Shown here: in pieces, positions 59,627-64,000 of the stretch
Layout of the letters: the number at the start of each line of letters is the position of its first letter
How positions within the stretch are numbered: the stretch's first letter is position 1
Assembly: GCA_019429275.1 (NCBI GenBank)
Contig: JAHYJC010000005.1
Span: forward strand, 1 to 64,000
Source of the DNA: Lentimicrobium sp.
GTDB lineage: Bacteria; Bacteroidota; Bacteroidia; Bacteroidales; Lentimicrobiaceae
Direction: 5' to 3'
Length of the DNA stretch: 64,000 bases
The notes under the pieces: model-generated
What the model saw: the letters and a program-made list of their open reading frames with translations, nothing else
What the model was told of the DNA's origin: nothing
Databases searched by the model: none
Position numbers and translations under genes: made by a program

Positions 59627-60703
59627 CTATTTTGGGGCAATTCTCAATAACCAGATGGCCAGTATTCCAAACAAAATGTTTGGGATCCAAACAGCAACAA
59701 CAGGCGGAAGATTTCCAAAGGTGGCAAAAACTGTAGTAACCTGCATAAAAAGTATAAAGGCAAAACAAATGGTTATTCCAACGCCAAGATTAAAACCTAT
59801 TCCTCCCCTAATTTTGCGGCTTGAAAGTGATACCCCAATTAAAGTTAACACAATGGTTGCAAAAGGGAATGCGATTCTTTTGTGTTTTTCAATCTGAAAT
59901 TTCATGAGGTTTCCAGACCCTCGAAGTTTCTCCATGTCAATAAAATCGCGTAGTTCACGATAATTCATATACATGGCATCGTCAATATCTATGGCAAAAT
60001 CTCCCGGACTGATGTTAAGTAAAGTGTCCATTTTTGAGCCCCGGGTGATGATTTCAGCTTTAGTGCCAATCTCTCGTTTTATCCAGTTTTCAATGGTCCA
60101 TAATCCTGATATACTGTCCCACTTCAGGTAATCGCCGGTTAACTTCTCTACCATTCCGCTATCGCTGAATTTTTCCAGGGAGAAACGAAACCCGGTTCGT
60201 TTTTTAACATCAAAACTTTCTACATAGGCAAATACACCCGGGTTGATTTGCATATGAACATTTGACTGATTGTTATTCTTCTGACTTTTCAGATAATTTT
60301 TCTGGAAATTCTGCATATTTTTGCTTGTTTCAGGAATTACGAAATTCGTAAGGCCAAACGACATCAGCGCCAGAATAAAAGAAGCCAGCAAATAAGGCCT
60401 TAGCATGCGCCAGTAGCTAACTCCACTATTTAGAATGGCAATAATTTCAGTGTTTGCAGCCATTTTTGATGTAAAGAAAATTACAGCAATAAAAGTAAAT
60501 AAAGCACTGAAAAGGTTAATAAAGTAGGGGATGAAATTGGCGTAGTATTGAAAAATAATGGCATTCAAGGGTGGTTTTTTCTCCAGGAAATCGTCTATTT
60601 TCTCAGAAATATCGAAAATAATAATTACCACAGCCAGCAGAGCAATGGCATAGAAAAAAGTGCCTAAAAACTTTCGTATTATGTACAGGTCAAGTTTTTT
60701 CAT
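59627..60703 (-). CDS. LptF/LptG-family permease (LPS export)
   Basis: Inner-membrane subunit of the Lpt LPS exporter. KLDLYIIRKFLGTFFYAIALLAVVIIIFDISEKIDDFLEKKPPL is the N-terminal coupling helix and TM1. TM helices near residues 40-125, a large periplasmic beta-jellyroll (about 135-265), and C-terminal helices (PFATIVLTLIGVSLSSRKIRGGIGFNLGVGITICFAF) follow. The 358-residue length is typical. It lies 48 bases after tgt on the same strand, a linkage common in Bacteroidota. The ATPase LptB and other partners are not in the window. I cannot decide between LptF and LptG. Confidence 0.9.
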   Translation of the reverse strand: MKKLDLYIIRKFLGTFFYAIALLAVVIIIFDISEKIDDFLEKKPPLNAIIFQYYANFIPYFINLFSALFTFIAVIFFTSKMAANTEIIAILNSGVSYWRMLRPYLLASFILALMSFGLTNFVIPETSKNMQNFQKNYLKSQKNNNQSNVHMQINPGVFAYVESFDVKKRTGFRFSLEKFSDSGMVEKLTGDYLKWDSISGLWTIENWIKREIGTKAEIITRGSKMDTLLNISPGDFAIDIDDAMYMNYRELRDFIDMEKLRGSGNLMKFQIEKHKRIAFPFATIVLTLIGVSLSSRKIRGGIGFNLGVGITICFAFILFMQVTTVFATFGNLPPVVAVWIPNILFGILAIWLLRIAPK

Positions 60704-60751
60704 GCAATCTTTCTATATCCGGTGGTAGTTAACGGTTTTTGCAGGAGTTTA

Positions 60752-61882
60752 TTATAGTCGGTTCCCCAGGCGTTTTGCCATGATGGTTTTCCATGTACTG
60801 AAAGTTCCTTCAATGATTTTTCTTCGGGCCTCATCAACAAGCCACATGTAAAAAGCAATATTGTGCTGGCTTGCAATCATTGGTCCAAGCATTTCGCCTG
60901 CCACGAAAAGGTGACGAACATAAGCGCGGCTGTATGCTGAATCAACAAATGAGGTTCCTTCGGGATCGAGTGGTGAAAAATCGTCTTTCCATTTTTCATT
61001 TCTTAGATTGACAAATCCATTACTGGTAAATATCATACCATTACGTCCATTACGGGTAGGCATAACGCAGTCAAACATATCTACTCCTTGTGAAATTCCT
61101 TCCAGAATATTCACAGGAGTGCCAACGCCCATAAGGTATCGGGGTTTATCCTTTGGAAGAATGTTGCAGACAAGTTCGGTAAATTCATACATTGTCTCCA
61201 CCGGTTCTCCTACAGCCAGGCCTCCTATGGCATTGCCCTCTGCATTACATGAGGCTATTTTTTCGGCCGAAAGAATTCGCAAATCCCTGAAGGTGCTGCC
61301 CTGAACAATAGGAAACAAGGCCTGACGATATCCGTAAAGATTTTCCGTTTCATTATAACGGATTAAACAACGGTCTAACCAGCGGTGGGTGAGTTCCATT
61401 GATTTGCGTGAATATTCGTAATCGCAAGGATAAGGTGTGCATTCATCAAAAGCCATCATGATGTCAGCACCTATAATGCGCTGAATGTCAATTACACGCT
61501 CAGGGCTGAACATATGCCTTGATCCATCAATATGCGACTGAAAAATAACACCTTCTTCCTTCATTTTACGCCTATGGGCAAGAGAATACACCTGGTAACC
61601 TCCGCTATCGGTAAGTATGGGTTTTGTCCATCCATTAAATTTATGCAAACCACCTGCTTTTTGAAGAATATCTAAACCTGGCCGCAGGTAGAGGTGGTAG
61701 GTGTTTCCCAGAATAATCCGGGCTTTTGCATCTTCATCTACATCCCGTATATGTATAGCTTTTACTGTTCCCGCAGTGCCAACCGGCATAAAAACTGGGG
61801 TTGCAATTTCACCATGGTCAGTAGAAATTACTCCCGATCGGGCATTACTTAAAGTATCAATTGACGTGAGCCTAAAATCCAT
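60752..61882 (-). CDS. tgt: Queuine/preQ1 tRNA-ribosyltransferase, zinc-cysteine variant
   Basis: Exchanges G34 of GUN tRNAs for preQ1 in queuosine synthesis. ATPVFMPVGTAGTVKAI, LTDSGGYQVYSL (catalytic Asp), VQGSTFRDLR, GGLAVGEPVETMYEF and YLMGVGTPVNILEGISQGVDMFDCVMPTRNGRNGMIF are canonical. But the C-terminal CxCxxC zinc ligands of most bacterial Tgt are missing: the region reads LDPEGTSFVDSAYSRAYVRHLF, although the later EHN-type His is present (SQHNIAFY). I recall this as common in Bacteroidota. ATG 61882 gives 376 residues; a TAACTTTG box (61913-61920) excludes the track start 61924. Confidence 0.95.
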   Translation of the reverse strand: MDFRLTSIDTLSNARSGVISTDHGEIATPVFMPVGTAGTVKAIHIRDVDEDAKARIILGNTYHLYLRPGLDILQKAGGLHKFNGWTKPILTDSGGYQVYSLAHRRKMKEEGVIFQSHIDGSRHMFSPERVIDIQRIIGADIMMAFDECTPYPCDYEYSRKSMELTHRWLDRCLIRYNETENLYGYRQALFPIVQGSTFRDLRILSAEKIASCNAEGNAIGGLAVGEPVETMYEFTELVCNILPKDKPRYLMGVGTPVNILEGISQGVDMFDCVMPTRNGRNGMIFTSNGFVNLRNEKWKDDFSPLDPEGTSFVDSAYSRAYVRHLFVAGEMLGPMIASQHNIAFYMWLVDEARRKIIEGTFSTWKTIMAKRLGNRL

Positions 61883-61912
61883 GAAATCCAGTATGTGCTT
61901 CGATGAAGGCTG

Positions 61913-61920
61913 CAAAGTTA
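61913..61920 (-). promoter_or_regulatory. -7 box of tgt
   Basis: TAACTTTG on the minus strand; leader about 24 bases to ATG 61882. The box lies between the track start 61924 and the ATG. Confidence 0.6.
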
Positions 61921-62046
61921 GCAATCTTCTTCAGACTTTTTTTCAAAAGTAAGGAGAGCCGGCAAGCTTCAACCGGCATACACAAACACAATATATGTAT
62001 AATTTCAGGTTTTAATTAATCTTTGAATATTGTTACTATAGAGCAT

Positions 62047-64000
62047 TTATTTTACTGTAATGATTTTGTCTTCATTTACAATGAAGGATAATGAAAGTTT
62101 GTTTACCATCAATCTGAAATATCCCTTTTCAAGTAAAGTTTCATTGTTGTGATTTACAAATGCAAGATCAGTTACCGGAATTTCAAATTTTAAAGTTTGT
62201 GTTTCGCCTGATTGAAGCATAACTTTACTAAAAGCCCTTAGGCGTTTTACCGGGGGGGTGTTGGATGCAATACTGTCGCTTATAAATACCTGTACCACTT
62301 CCATGCCGGCTTTTCCTGATTTATTTTGAATTTGTACACTAACTTTCAGATTTTCACCTGATTTGTAGTCTGTTTTGTCCAATGCAAGTCCGGAGTATTC
62401 AAAATTGGAGTAGCTTAATCCAAAACCAAATGGATACTGGGGCAAAAATCCTGATTCAACAGGTGCCTCTGTTATGGTTTGATCTTCGGTATGTTTGTGG
62501 TAGTATGGCTCAAGGCTGTAAGCAAACCGTGGATACGTGTAGGGGAGTTTTCCTGAGGGATTGGCATCTCCGTAAAGGATGCGCGCCAGGGCTTCGCCTC
62601 CGTAATTTCCCGGAAGATAAGCGTTAACTATGGTTTTGGTGAAGGGTTCAATGTTGTTTATCAATCTTGGCCTCCCCTGAACAAGTACCAAAATTACCGG
62701 TTTTCCTGTTGCAGATGCAGCTTTCACAAGATCCTGCTGATTTGCAGATAGTTCAAGATTGGTATCATTTCCTTGAAATTCAGTGTATGTGTTTTCGCCA
62801 AGGCACAAAATGATATAATCTGCTTGCCGGGCTTTTACCGAAAACTGTTTCAAATCCATAACATTTTCAGCTCTGAAATCTTCAGTATCCTCATAATTTA
62901 CACCCTCAAACAGCGTAATCCGCTCCGGATTGTCTGATAGATCTTTGAGCGATTCATAAATTGTAGAATAGGCTTTTGTAAATTCGTTTACAAGATTACC
63001 CTGCCATGAATAGCTCCATCCACCGAGTAGAGGCCGCATATTGTTTGCAGCAGGTCCGCTGATGAGTATTTTTGCATCTTTAGGCAGAGGTAGGATATTG
63101 CCTTGGTTTTTCAGTAGAGTGATTGATTCCAGAGCGGTACGTCGTGCATCAGCAGCAAAGTTTTCAGATGCAAATTCAGGATAATCTTCCTGAAAAGTCA
63201 TGGGGGTTTCAAAGAGGCCAAGTAAAAATTTAACTTTCAAAATCCGGCTCACAGCATCATCAATCCGCGACATCAATATAGCACCTTCGTTTACCAACTC
63301 AACAACATAACCGGCAAAATCAAAATTGTAGGGCACCATTGACATGTCAATGCCTGCGTTAACTGCAATTCTGACCGCTTCTTTTTGATTGGCTGCAATT
63401 TTATGCCTGGTTTGCAGGTATTCAATATCGCCCCAATCAGATACTACCAGGCCTGAGAAACCCAATTCGCCCTTAAGCAAGTCGTTAAGCAAAAATCGGC
63501 TGGCATGCACAGGCATACCATTTATTTCGCCCGAATTTACCATCACAGACATCGCCCCTGTTTCTATCGCCTTTTTAAAAGCCGGAAGGTGGTATTCTCT
63601 GAGTACATTCATAGGTATCAGGGCAGGAGTGCGGTCTTTGCCGCTCACAGGTTGAGAATATCCCAGGTAATGTTTCAGGCAAACGGCTATTCTGTTTTTA
63701 TCTGACAAAAGATTGTCTCTACCCTGTAATCCCTGTATCAGTGCTTTTCCCATCTCTGAAACAAGTAGCGGATCTTCGCCAAAGGTTTCCCAATGCCTTG
63801 GCCATCGCGGGTCAATGCCCAGATCCAGCACCGGACTAAATGTCCAGGGGCAGCCAACAGCCCTTGATTCATAGGCTGTAATTTCACCGGCTCGTTCAAT
63901 GAGTACCGGATTCCAGGTGGCAGCCATGCCAATTTGTTGCGGAAATAAGGTGGCTCCAGCAACATAAGAAGCTCCGTGAATCATGTCAAGCCCGTAAAGT
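62047..64000 (-). CDS. GH3-family beta-glucosidase, 5' end beyond window
   Basis: Glycoside hydrolase family 3 enzyme, predicted beta-glucosidase or related exo-beta-glycosidase. The frame is open past 63984 (LYGLDMIHGASYV), so the N-terminus, including any signal peptide, lies outside the window. The N-terminal TIM barrel shows PWTFSPVLDLGIDPRWPRHWETFGEDP, KHYLGYS and GLVVSDWGDIEYLQTRHK, where the Asp of SDW is the nucleophile. The alpha/beta sandwich (LPLPKDAKILISGPAANNMRPLLGGWSYSWQGN) and a fibronectin III-like C-terminal domain (PQYPFGFGLSYSNFEYSGLAL ... VQIQNKSGKAGMEVVQVFISD) follow. Polysaccharide-degrading enzyme; no SusC/D is seen. Confidence 0.93.
   Translation of the reverse strand, partial: LYGLDMIHGASYVAGATLFPQQIGMAATWNPVLIERAGEITAYESRAVGCPWTFSPVLDLGIDPRWPRHWETFGEDPLLVSEMGKALIQGLQGRDNLLSDKNRIAVCLKHYLGYSQPVSGKDRTPALIPMNVLREYHLPAFKKAIETGAMSVMVNSGEINGMPVHASRFLLNDLLKGELGFSGLVVSDWGDIEYLQTRHKIAANQKEAVRIAVNAGIDMSMVPYNFDFAGYVVELVNEGAILMSRIDDAVSRILKVKFLLGLFETPMTFQEDYPEFASENFAADARRTALESITLLKNQGNILPLPKDAKILISGPAANNMRPLLGGWSYSWQGNLVNEFTKAYSTIYESLKDLSDNPERITLFEGVNYEDTEDFRAENVMDLKQFSVKARQADYIILCLGENTYTEFQGNDTNLELSANQQDLVKAASATGKPVILVLVQGRPRLINNIEPFTKTIVNAYLPGNYGGEALARILYGDANPSGKLPYTYPRFAYSLEPYYHKHTEDQTITEAPVESGFLPQYPFGFGLSYSNFEYSGLALDKTDYKSGENLKVSVQIQNKSGKAGMEVVQVFISDSIASNTPPVKRLRAFSKVMLQSGETQTLKFEIPVTDLAFVNHNNETLLEKGYFRLMVNKLSLSFIVNEDKIITVK

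Noticed and set aside
61958-61977. GCCGG...CCGGC hairpin upstream of tgt
   Set aside because: Only 5 bp and no T tract; its position upstream of the tgt promoter gives it no clear role.

Overview
The window looks like a chromosomal segment of a Bacteroidota bacterium, probably Bacteroidales-like. Four things support this. Gene content includes GldB, a BT_3928-type protein, a PG0541-type P-II-like protein, PorT-type barrels, a HU-CCDC81/SPOR protein and a peptidase with a type IX secretion (T9SS) C-terminal signal. Many genes are preceded by the Bacteroidota promoter element TAnnTTTG, at about 19 positions in the window. Leaders are A/T-rich and lack strong Shine-Dalgarno sequences. Base composition is moderately A+T-rich. 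Most of the window is core chromosome; the only clear mobile DNA is a truncated IS66-family transposase at the left edge. I saw no rRNA, tRNA, CRISPR array or phage genes.

Left part (1-16 kb): IS66 remnant, tadA, a cold-shock protein, an ABC-F ATPase, then a long minus-strand series read DUF1599, BT_3928-type membrane protein, an OppB-like permease without partners, tpiA, prmA, a 1495-residue exported protein of unknown function, plsY and dnaN. folP diverges from DUF1599.

Efflux and signalling (16-30 kb): a five-gene minus-strand operon (tetR, tolC-like, membrane fusion lipoprotein, RND pump, PG0541-like) with a perfect palindromic candidate TetR operator. Then cdaA (c-di-AMP synthesis), and rlmL-like / FlK-like thioesterase / OsmC genes. 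Next comes a two-component system diverging from a small Cys/Lys/Ser-rich exported protein; between them lie four helically phased GTTAA repeats, the best regulatory signal in the window. MazG-like, CHAD and AI-2E-family genes follow.

Middle (31-48 kb): frr, pyrH, a T9SS-type M28 peptidase, secA, DUF2795, cobalamin adenosyltransferase, an orphan LolD-like ATPase, an O-methyltransferase-like protein, yifB, DUF1289, gldB, two outer-membrane barrel proteins, nadE, a NifU-domain protein and mrp (iron-sulfur assembly).

Right part (48-64 kb): a second ABC-F protein, a barrel protein plus OmpA-like lipoprotein, pirin, a cysteine-less alkyltransferase-like protein, trmB, a HU-CCDC81/SPOR protein, kdsB, a deoxynucleoside kinase, a GH3-type acyl-adenylating enzyme, ispE, lptG-like, tgt and a 5'-truncated GH3 glycoside hydrolase.

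Several ORF-track starts (TTG/GTG) lie inside or upstream of a TAnnTTTG promoter box and were moved to downstream codons; each case is noted. No wholly new multi-gene system is obvious. The best candidates for undescribed biology are the GTTAA-repeat two-component locus with its Cys-rich exported protein, and the 1495-residue protein.
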